A DNA stretch of 6,256 nucleotides from Bacteriovoracaceae bacterium. GTDB lineage: Bacteria; Bdellovibrionota; Bacteriovoracia; Bacteriovoracales; Bacteriovoracaceae. Each line of letters starts with the position of its first letter. Position 1 is the first letter of the stretch. Position numbers and translations under genes: made by a program. This document shows, one piece after another, positions 1 through 5,516 of this stretch. Under the pieces are notes generated by a model. It had not been told where the DNA came from and did not search any database. It was given only the letters and a program-made list of their open reading frames with translations. The stretch covers positions 1 to 6,256 of the forward strand of contig CANFNN010000176.1 of NCBI GenBank assembly GCA_947448095.1, given 5' to 3'.

Positions 1-493
1 GGAGCATTTTTAAAAGACGCAGATCACTAGGAATAGATTCCGCCACCCCAGGGTACTGGACCTTGATCACGACTAATTTGTTATTAAGCGTTGCTGTATG
101 AACTTGGCCGATACTTGCGGCTGCCAAGGGAGTCTGTGAGATATCTTTTAAGTGCGAGAATTTTTCGCCTAACTCTTCTTTTAGGATCGCTTCAATTTTG
201 TCATAAGGAAGAAAGGTCGAATTTTGATGAAGGTTCTCAAGCACCTTGATGACTTCAGGTGGGAGGAATTCACCCATGTCCATGCTCATCAGCTGGCCAA
301 GCTTCATGCTGGCCCCTTTGAGTTCAGACATTGTTTTCACAATTGTTTGCGCCAGTTCTACTTTGGACTGCAGCTTATCCTTCTCGTCTTCCCAATTTTT
401 CAATCGGGACCCGATCTCATTAATCGCCATTTTTGAGGCCATGCCCATTAATTTAGATCCGCGAGACCATAGTCCGGTTGGTATTTTTGCCAC
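1..493 (-). CDS. ABC1/AarF/UbiB-family atypical protein kinase, N-terminal part (3' end outside window)
   Basis: The 164 visible residues carry the hallmarks of the ABC1 (AarF/UbiB/ADCK) family. A K-x-G-Q motif lies in the N-terminal extension (MKLGQ, residues 63-67, inside KGASMKLGQLMSMD). The alanine-rich nucleotide loop is PLAAASIGQVH (122-132), where ordinary kinases have a glycine-rich loop. A VVIKVQYPG strand (141-149) supplies K144, the equivalent of the ATP-binding lysine. Family members are membrane-associated ATPases or kinase-like proteins that support ubiquinone and other isoprenoid-lipid metabolism. No quinone gene is visible nearby, so the specific role is open. The start is GTG at 493-491, chosen because AGGAG lies 5 bases upstream. 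An ATG two bases further upstream is in another frame and soon meets a stop. The catalytic HxD-type loop and metal-binding residues would lie beyond position 1. The gene is divergent from the plus-strand operon. The family call is firm; no gene symbol is assigned because UbiB is only one branch. Confidence 0.9.
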   Translation of the reverse strand, partial: MAKIPTGLWSRGSKLMGMASKMAINEIGSRLKNWEDEKDKLQSKVELAQTIVKTMSELKGASMKLGQLMSMDMGEFLPPEVIKVLENLHQNSTFLPYDKIEAILKEELGEKFSHLKDISQTPLAAASIGQVHTATLNNKLVVIKVQYPGVAESIPSDLRLLKML

Positions 494-498
494 ATAAA

Positions 499-503
499 CT
501 CCT
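499..503 (-). promoter_or_regulatory. Ribosome binding site fixing the GTG start of the ABC1-family gene
   Basis: On the minus strand the sequence reads AGGAG, then five bases (TTTAT), then GTG. This is a near-consensus Shine-Dalgarno at good spacing. It supports the GTG at 493-491 over the internal ATG codons at residues 16 and 18. Confidence 0.75.
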
Positions 504-596
504 ATCTCACTGAATGATAAGGGATAAGTGCTGTAAAAACATTCAACATACCATCATTTCCTTTTTACCTAGTCTGTATAAGTGGAGTTGACGCAG

Positions 597-605
597 TGCT
601 ATCAT
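597..605 (+). promoter_or_regulatory. Possible extended -10 promoter for the secreted-protein operon
   Basis: The sequence TGCTATCAT is a TG-n-TATCAT extended -10 element, with five of six bases matching TATAAT. No convincing -35 box sits 16-18 bases upstream, which extended -10 promoters can tolerate. Transcription would start near 612, leaving a leader of about 18 bases before the ATG at 630. A weaker alternative is TATAAG at 577-582. The 494-629 interval separates two divergent genes, so promoters for both should lie here. I found no clear one for the minus-strand gene. Confidence 0.35.
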
Positions 606-614
606 CCAAGAATC

Positions 615-619
615 AAGGA
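615..619 (+). promoter_or_regulatory. Ribosome binding site supporting the start at 630
   Basis: AAGGA ends 10 bases before the ATG at 630. The spacing is slightly long but acceptable. An in-frame GTG at 582 has no such site at the right distance and would add 16 residues in front of an otherwise normal signal peptide, so 630 is preferred. Confidence 0.55.
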
Positions 620-629
620 CTTAACGTTT

Positions 630-1910
630 ATGCGCTTATTAATACTTACTTTGTCGTTATTCGTCTTCTCTGTTCAGGCACAGGAAGAGAAGTTGTCGTT
701 TACAAACGTCAGGGAAGGAAAGTCCTATTATGCAAATTTCCTGAACGACCTAGCTGTGAAGCAAACGCTTAAAAAAACTTCAAGACAAGTAGTAGTTGAG
801 ATCTATCAGGATGCCTTAAAAAAACAAGATTCAAATAAGCTCTGTGCCTATGACCTAAACCGCGAACTAAGCTCCACTCTTGAGAGTCGCTCAATTGATA
901 CTGATCTCAAAGGCATCATTTTTATTCTTCGTCAGGAAAATGAAATCGATGATGTGGTAGCAAAAATTCTTTTAACCGCTCATGAAGTAAAGAGCACTCA
1001 GCTGATCACAAAAGATGATGAGGACCGGATTTCTCCAGAGAATAACCAAACCACGAAATCTCAATTAGAGCTGATTGCCTCGTTTGAAAAAAGATTTGCT
1101 AAGGGCAACTGTTTAGATGAGGCCTATAGAAATTTTCACGCTGAATTAATGAAGCTGGATAAAGAAACAAAATCCTATCAATTAGAGGCCTTAAATCTTC
1201 AGGCCCTTCAAGAAAAAAGAATCTCTGAAGAACTCTACCTGACTCTCGAGCAGGCAAGACTGAATGAAATGGAGACAGGATCTCTTTCTTTGGCAAGCTA
1301 TCAGCAAAAAGTTAGAACCCTGAGAACTCAGTACCCGCTTAGAGATCTAAGTGAAAAGAGTGACTTCACGAGTGTTAAAGTAAAGAAAATGAAGTCCAGC
1401 CGTCGTCAGCGCTTGTTTGAAAACTACACTGATTTGCAAATTATTATGATGGGGAACGTAATTAAAAAATTGCGTGCCCGACTTGAATACGATGCCGTTG
1501 AAATCTCGGGCTACCGCAGTGGAGTTCTTCAGGAAACGATTGCTTTAGATCCCATGGAGAGATTTCGTTTTGCGATTAAGGCCTTAAGAAAAGAAATGTC
1601 GCTTTTAACATTGAACACTTACTTTGCAGGCCGCTCTCCAGATTATATGGACCTGATGATTGCTTCTTATGAAATTGGAATCATTCCTGCCTCTGAATTG
1701 AATGTGGTGGCTTCGCTAGAAGAAGTTTGGAATCCTAAGAAAACTTTCTGGGATAAGGCCGGAGTTTGGATTAAGGCGTTTTCAACCGTGGCAACAATCG
1801 TTATTCCTCCTCCTTATGGATTTATTCCGGCCCTAGTGATCGTGGTGATTGAAGCTACGGCGAAAAAATCTAAGAACCCTAACTCTAATGACCCAACGGT
1901 GTTATTTTAA
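630..1910 (+). CDS. Secreted or membrane-tethered protein of unknown family, 426 aa
   Basis: I do not recognise the family. The N-terminus is a typical Sec signal peptide (hydrophobic core LLILTLSLFVFSV) with likely cleavage after VQA at residue 17, so the protein should leave the cytoplasm. The mature part is charged and mostly helical-looking. Residues about 145-235 are rich in Glu, Lys, Gln and Leu and could form coiled coil or a helical bundle. Only two cysteines occur (C72 in NKLCAY, C161 in GNCLDE), which could pair as a disulfide in the periplasm. A basic patch (KVKKMKSSRRQR) lies at 250-261. Near the C-terminus, residues 384-409 form a hydrophobic stretch broken by PPPYG, followed by AKKSKN. 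This may be a membrane anchor or a membrane-inserting hairpin. The downstream metallopeptidase-like gene begins one base after the stop, so the two are very probably co-transcribed and may act together. The start was chosen for the signal peptide and the AAGGA site. Confidence 0.8.
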   Translation: MRLLILTLSLFVFSVQAQEEKLSFTNVREGKSYYANFLNDLAVKQTLKKTSRQVVVEIYQDALKKQDSNKLCAYDLNRELSSTLESRSIDTDLKGIIFILRQENEIDDVVAKILLTAHEVKSTQLITKDDEDRISPENNQTTKSQLELIASFEKRFAKGNCLDEAYRNFHAELMKLDKETKSYQLEALNLQALQEKRISEELYLTLEQARLNEMETGSLSLASYQQKVRTLRTQYPLRDLSEKSDFTSVKVKKMKSSRRQRLFENYTDLQIIMMGNVIKKLRARLEYDAVEISGYRSGVLQETIALDPMERFRFAIKALRKEMSLLTLNTYFAGRSPDYMDLMIASYEIGIIPASELNVVASLEEVWNPKKTFWDKAGVWIKAFSTVATIVIPPPYGFIPALVIVVIEATAKKSKNPNSNDPTVLF

Positions 1911-1911
1911 T

Positions 1912-3126
1912 ATGAAAAATTTAATTTTATTTATTCTTTCTTTTGTGACTTTTACGACCTTCGCTTCAGCGAGAACTTTTAAAGCAATTGTTCGAACTGA
2001 GAGCAATGCCGCCAAAGAGGCGATGGTGGAACTTGAGGACCTCATCTCTGAGACAAGTTTTGATGGTAAGCACTTTAAGATAGTTAAAGGAAAAAGTGAT
2101 GAAGCGATTGCGTTTGATGCAAGTGAGGAGCTAGTTTTTAAGGCCGCTACCACTTACTATCATTTAACCATTGCTCGAAATTATTTTATCAATAAAGTAA
2201 AATCGGACTTTGTCTCTAAAACTGAAAAGATGGTGATTCGAATTGAGCACACTAATCAATTTTCAGAACTTGGCCACCATGCCAATGATAATCTTGATCC
2301 TCAGTTCAACAATGCCCTGACTGTTCCTGCAGGAGTTGGCCTTGCGTCCAGGGGAGTTGTGCCTTGGGGATCAGAAATTTGGTTTCGCCCTCAGAAAAAA
2401 ATTAATATCAAAGATTTGAACACCAACAATTTAGGCAGTCAGCAGTTCAAAGTTCTGATGCGTGACTTTCGAAACCAAATTCATATGCAGTCGCTTCAAA
2501 AATTCATGCTAGGAGTGGCGACTGTCCTTGTCTCTGGTTCTTCTCGCTCAAATCCTTTTAGTCTAGACAGTCTGATGAGAACGGCTGGATCTAGTTTAGT
2601 GATGGAGTTTGGGTATCAGTTTATTGATCCTATCACTAAGGCCACATCTCGTAAGTGGTACTGGCTTGATACCGCCATGATCCCAGAAATTATTTATCAT
2701 GAATATTCGCACGCGGCCCTTTCCGATCACCTTGTGTTGTCTCACTCAACGGCAATCATTGAGGGGATGGCAGATTTTTTTGCAGGCCAGATCTCCGGAT
2801 CTCCTCAGCTTGCAAAACACATCAAAAAATACAATACCTTCAATGGTAAAAACGCTAAGAAGAAACAGGATTATGCCATTCAGTTTGAGATGAGTGATTA
2901 CGCCAATACTGATTTTGTTTTCGGCATGCTTTGGGAAATCAAAAATATATTGGGTGAAGAAAAGGGTGAGGCTTTTATGTTTGACCTGAGAAAACGACTC
3001 ACAACCAACTCAACCATCCGTGGGGAATTGATTGATGGGCTTCTTCAAACCTGCGATTCTGTCTGTGATCAACCTTTTATCGATAAAATCCGTATACTCA
3101 AGGCCTTAAATCTTAGGGGAATCTAA
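1912..3126 (+). CDS. Secreted zinc metallopeptidase-like protein (HExxH gluzincin type), 404 aa
   Basis: A signal peptide ends at the AxA-type site ASA (residue 20), so the product is exported. The core signature is HEYSH at 263-267: two zinc-binding histidines and a catalytic glutamate. Sixteen residues later comes IIEGMADFFAG, in which E284 is the expected third zinc ligand. This HExxH...ExxAD layout is that of gluzincins such as the thermolysin (M4) and fungalysin (M36) groups. A segment resembling the M36 helix after the active site follows (FVFGMLWEIKNILGEEKGEA, 335-354). A C-terminal C381-x3-C385 pair may form a disulfide. The N-terminal half (YYHLTIARNYF at 82-92, FNNALTVPAG at 132-141) vaguely recalls the thermolysin-fold N-domain but is too divergent to name. 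Substrate and family number are not determinable by eye. The gene starts one base after the upstream stop and has no clear ribosome site of its own, pointing to translational coupling. A longer in-frame reading from further upstream would overlap the first gene and lose the signal peptide. Confidence 0.82.
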   Translation: MKNLILFILSFVTFTTFASARTFKAIVRTESNAAKEAMVELEDLISETSFDGKHFKIVKGKSDEAIAFDASEELVFKAATTYYHLTIARNYFINKVKSDFVSKTEKMVIRIEHTNQFSELGHHANDNLDPQFNNALTVPAGVGLASRGVVPWGSEIWFRPQKKINIKDLNTNNLGSQQFKVLMRDFRNQIHMQSLQKFMLGVATVLVSGSSRSNPFSLDSLMRTAGSSLVMEFGYQFIDPITKATSRKWYWLDTAMIPEIIYHEYSHAALSDHLVLSHSTAIIEGMADFFAGQISGSPQLAKHIKKYNTFNGKNAKKKQDYAIQFEMSDYANTDFVFGMLWEIKNILGEEKGEAFMFDLRKRLTTNSTIRGELIDGLLQTCDSVCDQPFIDKIRILKALNLRGI

Positions 3127-3263
3127 AGATCAGGGCCTAATTGACACCAAAACCTCTGTAAGATAGTGAAAAATATTTACACCTCATTTTAAGTTTTTAA
3201 TTTTCGATTTTATTAAGCTAGAACCACCAAGATTATTAATATTCATTAATTCCGGGGGCTCAA
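3127..3263 (+). promoter_or_regulatory. Intergenic leader with candidate promoter and ribosome site for the Tyr/Cys-rich gene
   Basis: This very AT-rich gap holds a perfect TTGACA at 3141-3146, paired with GATAGT at 3162-3167 (four of six -10 matches, but only 15 bases apart). A second option is TTTAAT at 3196-3201, five of six -10 matches, without a good -35. Which is used cannot be decided by eye. Two copies of ATTAAT (3235-3240 and 3245-3250) lie just before the ribosome site, GGGGG at 3254-3258, five bases from the ATG at 3264. No convincing terminator for the upstream operon is present, so some read-through into the next gene is possible. Confidence 0.35.
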
Positions 3264-3863
3264 ATGTTTAAGAAACTTATTGCATTGATGATGGTTCTTT
3301 CGATTTTCACTACACAAGCGAATGCTTCAACAACTGATGGTTTAAAAGCCGCTTTTGATGAACTAAACTACGCTCTTACTGTTGAATGGGATCAAAAAGA
3401 TAAAGAGTTTCACGCTGATCAAATGAAGAAATTTACGAGCTCAATTCGTGATCTTCAATCAAAAGGTCTGACTAACGCTCAGTTAGTAGATTTCGCTAAA
3501 TCTCAAGTTAAGAATGCTCAAGTCGCTAAAGATCTTGAAACTGCTTTGAACATGATTCAAATCAATAAAATGTCTGGTGCTGAAGCGAACAAATACATCC
3601 TCGATACAATGAAGAAATCGTACTCTGCAGGAGCTAGCTGGAACGGCGAAGTTTTCATCTATCTTGCTGTTGGTGTGTTGATTGTTGCTCTTGCGGTTGC
3701 TCTTGCTAACGGAAACGTTTCCTCTTCTTCTGGAAACAGCGGATACGGATCTTCATGTTATTATAATGATGTTTATGTGTGTGATACTTATTGTTACAAC
3801 GACTACTACGGTTACACTTGTTACGATGATTGCTACTGGACTTCTCAGTATACTTGTTACTAA
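3264..3863 (+). CDS. Exported or membrane protein with a Tyr/Cys-rich tandem-repeat tail, 199 aa
   Basis: I do not recognise the family. The order of parts is as follows. A signal peptide comes first, with likely cleavage after ANA at residue 21. A charged, probably helical domain follows (about 22-125). A strongly hydrophobic segment (129-148, FIYLAVGVLIVALAVALA) is next, then a Ser/Gly linker (149-164). The tail (165-199) is built almost entirely of Tyr, Cys, Asp, Asn and Thr. From residue 159 to the end there are 13 tyrosines and 6 cysteines in 41 residues. The cysteines are 165, 173, 177, 186, 190 and 198. Asn codons favour AAC (9 of 13), and the gene stands alone with a G-rich ribosome site and a very strong terminator, which together suggest good expression. 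The tail could form disulfides, bind metal or become cross-linked through tyrosine; nothing here decides between these. If the hydrophobic segment spans the inner membrane after a cleaved signal peptide, the tail would face the cytoplasm, which is odd for such a composition. Coding status is secure; function is unknown. Confidence 0.85.
   Translation: MFKKLIALMMVLSIFTTQANASTTDGLKAAFDELNYALTVEWDQKDKEFHADQMKKFTSSIRDLQSKGLTNAQLVDFAKSQVKNAQVAKDLETALNMIQINKMSGAEANKYILDTMKKSYSAGASWNGEVFIYLAVGVLIVALAVALANGNVSSSSGNSGYGSSCYYNDVYVCDTYCYNDYYGYTCYDDCYWTSQYTCY
3756..3860 (+). repeat. Tandem protein repeat: 2.5 units of a Cys-Tyr module
   Basis: The tail of the 199-residue protein divides into three consecutive units, each opening with Cys-Tyr and containing a second Cys eight or nine residues later. 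They are CYYNDVYVCDTY (165-176), CYNDYYGYTCYDD (177-189) and CYWTSQYTCY (190-199). The shared pattern is C-Y-x(4,5)-Y-[VT]-C. The DNA copies differ, apart from a short shared string ACTTGTTAC in the last two units, so any duplication is not recent or has been diversified. Confidence 0.65.
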
Positions 3864-3875
3864 GCGATACTTAAT

Positions 3876-3902
3876 AGGGAGACTTCGGTCTCCCTTTTTT
3901 TT
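3876..3902 (+). terminator. Strong rho-independent terminator with UUCG tetraloop
   Basis: The stem GGGAGAC (3877-3883) pairs perfectly with GTCTCCC (3888-3894) around a TTCG loop, the exceptionally stable C(UUCG)G tetraloop. A run of eight T follows at 3895-3902, and A3876 can pair with the first T. It begins 12 bases after the TAA of the Tyr/Cys-rich gene. The convergent minus-strand gene stops at 3906 and would read through the same hairpin, but on that strand the stem is followed by TATTAAG instead of a T run, so termination there is probably weaker. Confidence 0.95.
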
Positions 3903-3905
3903 GGT

Positions 3906-4700
3906 CTATTTATTGCCAGCTCTGATGGCCGTTGAAGAAAGATTCTCGAATTCATGCCTTCCAAGAAAGACAATATTTATTTTCGGTGCGATCTTTTTCA
4001 GTGGAATCGCAACTTCTTCTCGTTCCTCGTCATCTTCAAGTCTAGAAGAGACGTAAATCGTATCCACAATATTCAATAGATCTTCAGGCCTAACCCATTT
4101 CATGATGTTTCTAATGCTATCAAAGCCCATTAAAAGCGAATGTTTCTTGTTAGGGAAGTCGTGATGGAGTTTTTCAATCCAGGTGATGGTTGGATTGGTA
4201 TTAAAATCTAAAAGAAAAGTCGGTGCAATATAATGGTTCTTACCAAATTTAATTTTTCTGACGAGTTCAATGATGTTTGAGACTGGCTCAAGCACCTTGA
4301 GTTCTTTCAGGGGACTTCTATCCGGCAGGATGAAACAAATCTTATCCTCAGGTAATAAATCTAAACAGGCCTGATGTCCTTTGTGCCAGGGATTAAAGGT
4401 TCCACCAAAGAAAACCCATTCATCTGAAGCTTTAGTGAATAGAAGTTCAGGGCAAATGCCTTTGAGTTCCTGATGGTAAGGGGAAAAGGGATACCTCGCT
4501 CCAACAAGGTCTAGTAAACTTCTGGCGGTGCTGGGTGAAAGTTCTGGTAGAATAATAGGCCAGTTAATCATCAAGAGAGGAGAGGTCGTGTATTCAAACT
4601 CCAAATCCTTCCACACAAGAGGCTTAGTGAGTGTTTCGTAAGCTTCTACTCGCCTGGCCTTGAGGACTTCTTTGTCCAGATAAAGAAAAAGTCGTTCCAT
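3906..4700 (-). CDS. nadD: NadD-like nicotinate-nucleotide adenylyltransferase with N-terminal extension, 264 aa
   Basis: NadD transfers AMP from ATP to nicotinate mononucleotide to make deamido-NAD in NAD synthesis. This protein has the nucleotidylyltransferase signature GGTFNPWHKGH (99-109), whose histidines bind ATP phosphates. It also has ILPDRSPLK (124-132) at the position of the NadD substrate loop (usually LPxxxPPHK), LLMGFDSIRNIMKW (189-202) matching the NadD IxGxDxxxxxxxW segment, and LSSTAIR (254-260) matching ISSTxIR. Two departures stand out. About 95 residues precede the catalytic domain, where most NadD proteins start almost directly with it. The protein also ends four residues after SSTAIR, lacking the usual tail (VPxxVxxYIxxxxLY). 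The ATG follows the sfsA stop by one base with no clear ribosome site, so translation is probably coupled to sfsA. The family (HIGH-type nucleotidylyltransferase) is firm. NadD activity specifically is likely but not certain given the altered loop and missing tail. Confidence 0.75.
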   Translation of the reverse strand: MERLFLYLDKEVLKARRVEAYETLTKPLVWKDLEFEYTTSPLLMINWPIILPELSPSTARSLLDLVGARYPFSPYHQELKGICPELLFTKASDEWVFFGGTFNPWHKGHQACLDLLPEDKICFILPDRSPLKELKVLEPVSNIIELVRKIKFGKNHYIAPTFLLDFNTNPTITWIEKLHHDFPNKKHSLLMGFDSIRNIMKWVRPEDLLNIVDTIYVSSRLEDDEEREEVAIPLKKIAPKINIVFLGRHEFENLSSTAIRAGNK

Positions 4701-4701
4701 T

Positions 4702-5400
4702 CTAATTCAGCTCAATAGGAAGACATCGACCTAAAGAGAGCTCCTCAAGATTCATTCTACACTGATAAACCAAAATTTCGACTCCTGAATTGTGGGCTTG
4801 CCGCAAAAGACTTGCGTACTCAGGATCAAGTGACTCGGCCGGTTTGAACAAGTGTACATCTTCTCTTTGCACTACAAAGAGCATGGCCGCTCGTAAGCCA
4901 CTTTTTTTGATCTCCATTAATTCTCTCAGATGCTTTTGACCCCTCTCAGAGACGGAGTCAGGAAACTGTGCCTTTCCCTCAAGCTTAAGCGTGACATTTT
5001 TGACCTCCACGTAACAGGCGGGCAAGGTGGGGTGCCCTTCAAGATAGAAGTCCACGCGGCTTTGGCCGATTTTTTTTTCGGGTATGACGACCGTGTAACC
5101 CGTAATTTCAGGCAGAAGATTTTCTGTTAACCAGATCTTGGCGAGTTTATTGGCATTAGCGGTATTGACCCCAATCCAGGTTTCACCGTTGTGGGTCAGC
5201 TCAAGTGTATGCGGATATTTTCGATTTGGATTTTCTGAAATGCTGACGGCACATTTCCAGTTGGGCTCCCAACAAGACTGCATACTTCCAGTATTTGGAA
5301 CATGAGCAGTAATGGTTTTATTGCCTAGGTCAATATCAGCGAGAAATCGTTTATAGCGTTTGAGAATGATGGCTTTAGTTAACGGCGTAGACCACTTCAA
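4702..5400 (-). CDS. sfsA: SfsA family protein (DNA/RNA nuclease-like; sugar fermentation stimulation protein), 232 aa
   Basis: The full length and motif order match SfsA. VPNTGSM (34-40) lies in the N-terminal OB-like nucleic-acid-binding part, and GVNTANANKL (77-86) follows it. SRVDFYLEG (114-122) and CYVEVKNVTL (129-138) give a PD-(D/E)xK-type nuclease centre with D117, E132 and K134. FPDSVSERGQKHLREL (146-161) is the most conserved SfsA block. VVQREDVHLFKPAESLDPEYA (176-196) and the closing GVEILVYQ (206-213) complete it. E. coli SfsA was named for an effect on maltose metabolism and binds DNA; the fold indicates a nuclease, but the cellular substrate is unsettled. The start ATG at 5400-5398 has AAGGAG seven bases upstream. 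The gene is first of a probable two-gene operon with the nadD-like gene, one base apart. All catalytic residues are present. Confidence 0.95.
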   Translation of the reverse strand: MKWSTPLTKAIILKRYKRFLADIDLGNKTITAHVPNTGSMQSCWEPNWKCAVSISENPNRKYPHTLELTHNGETWIGVNTANANKLAKIWLTENLLPEITGYTVVIPEKKIGQSRVDFYLEGHPTLPACYVEVKNVTLKLEGKAQFPDSVSERGQKHLRELMEIKKSGLRAAMLFVVQREDVHLFKPAESLDPEYASLLRQAHNSGVEILVYQCRMNLEELSLGRCLPIELN

Positions 5401-5401
5401 G

Positions 5402-5424
5402 TTTATTCTCCTTTGGAGAATAAA
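5402..5424 (-). promoter_or_regulatory. Perfect 10-bp inverted repeat overlapping the sfsA ribosome binding site
   Basis: The arms TTTATTCTCC and GGAGAATAAA are exact reverse complements separated by three bases. The minus-strand RBS AAGGAG (5413-5408) lies in the loop and the arm nearest the gene, one base beyond which is the ATG. In RNA the hairpin would hide the RBS; in DNA it could be an operator for a dimeric regulator. A promoter-like sequence just upstream would start transcription within the repeat (near 5419), which favours the operator reading for that transcript. The RNA hairpin would form fully only in longer, read-through transcripts. Confidence 0.6.
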
Positions 5425-5425
5425 A

Positions 5426-5454
5426 ACTTTAATTCCGAGGTGAGACTTTGTAAA
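5426..5454 (-). promoter_or_regulatory. Candidate sigma70-type promoter for sfsA and the nadD-like gene
   Basis: On the minus strand TTTACA (5454-5449, five of six -35 matches) and TAAAGT (5431-5426, four of six -10 matches) are separated by exactly 17 bases. Transcription would begin near 5419, giving a leader of about 19 bases and placing the inverted repeat at 5402-5424 over the start site. Confidence 0.5.
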
Positions 5455-5482
5455 TGATTATGGGGTGAGAGGTTTGAGAGTG

Positions 5483-5508
5483 AAAATGCCCCTCCTTAAA
5501 GGAGGGGC
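5483..5508 (-). terminator. Probable terminator after the unknown minus-strand gene
   Basis: A perfect inverted repeat at 5488-5508 (arms GCCCCTCC and GGAGGGGC, five-base loop, with further pairing possible inside) begins eight bases after the TAA at 5519-5517. On the minus strand it is followed by ATTTTC, a short T run at 5486-5483. The GC-rich stem is strong, but the U tract is modest, so some read-through into sfsA may occur. Confidence 0.7.
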
Positions 5509-5516
5509 TAATGGAC

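Noticed and set aside
224..497. Two plus-strand open frames of 70 and 83 codons
   Set aside because: They lie entirely antisense to the ABC1-family gene, whose conserved motifs occupy the opposite strand. They show no motif and no good ribosome site.
582..629. Longer start (GTG at 582) for the first secreted protein
   Set aside because: It would put 16 mostly polar residues in front of a normal signal peptide, and the AAGGA site supports the ATG at 630.
1099..1296. Minus-strand open frame inside the 426-residue gene
   Set aside because: It is antisense to a continuous, signal-peptide-bearing gene and has no recognisable features of its own.
2021..2153. Minus-strand open frame opposite the start of the metallopeptidase gene
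   Set aside because: It mirrors the signal peptide region of the real gene and shows only low-complexity Ser/Ala/Leu composition typical of an antisense reading.
3101..3136. Nested short inverted repeats at the end of the metallopeptidase gene (AGGCC/GGCCT outside, ATCTT/AAGAT inside)
   Set aside because: The stems are only five bases with large loops, overlap the coding end, and are not followed by a T run, so they are not called a terminator.
3906..3960. Frameshift or premature stop as the reason for the short NadD-like C-terminus
   Set aside because: The bases beyond the stop on the minus strand are the terminator of the convergent gene, with no remnant of a NadD tail in any frame. A simple frameshift inside the window is therefore not supported.
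3682..4056. Plus-strand open frame spanning the end of the Tyr/Cys-rich gene and the terminator
   Set aside because: It crosses a strong terminator, overlaps the real gene in another frame and then runs antisense to the nadD-like gene. Its hydrophobic runs come from reading Cys/Tyr/Ala codons out of frame.
4930..5130. Plus-strand open frame inside sfsA
   Set aside because: It is antisense to the most conserved SfsA blocks and has no independent support.
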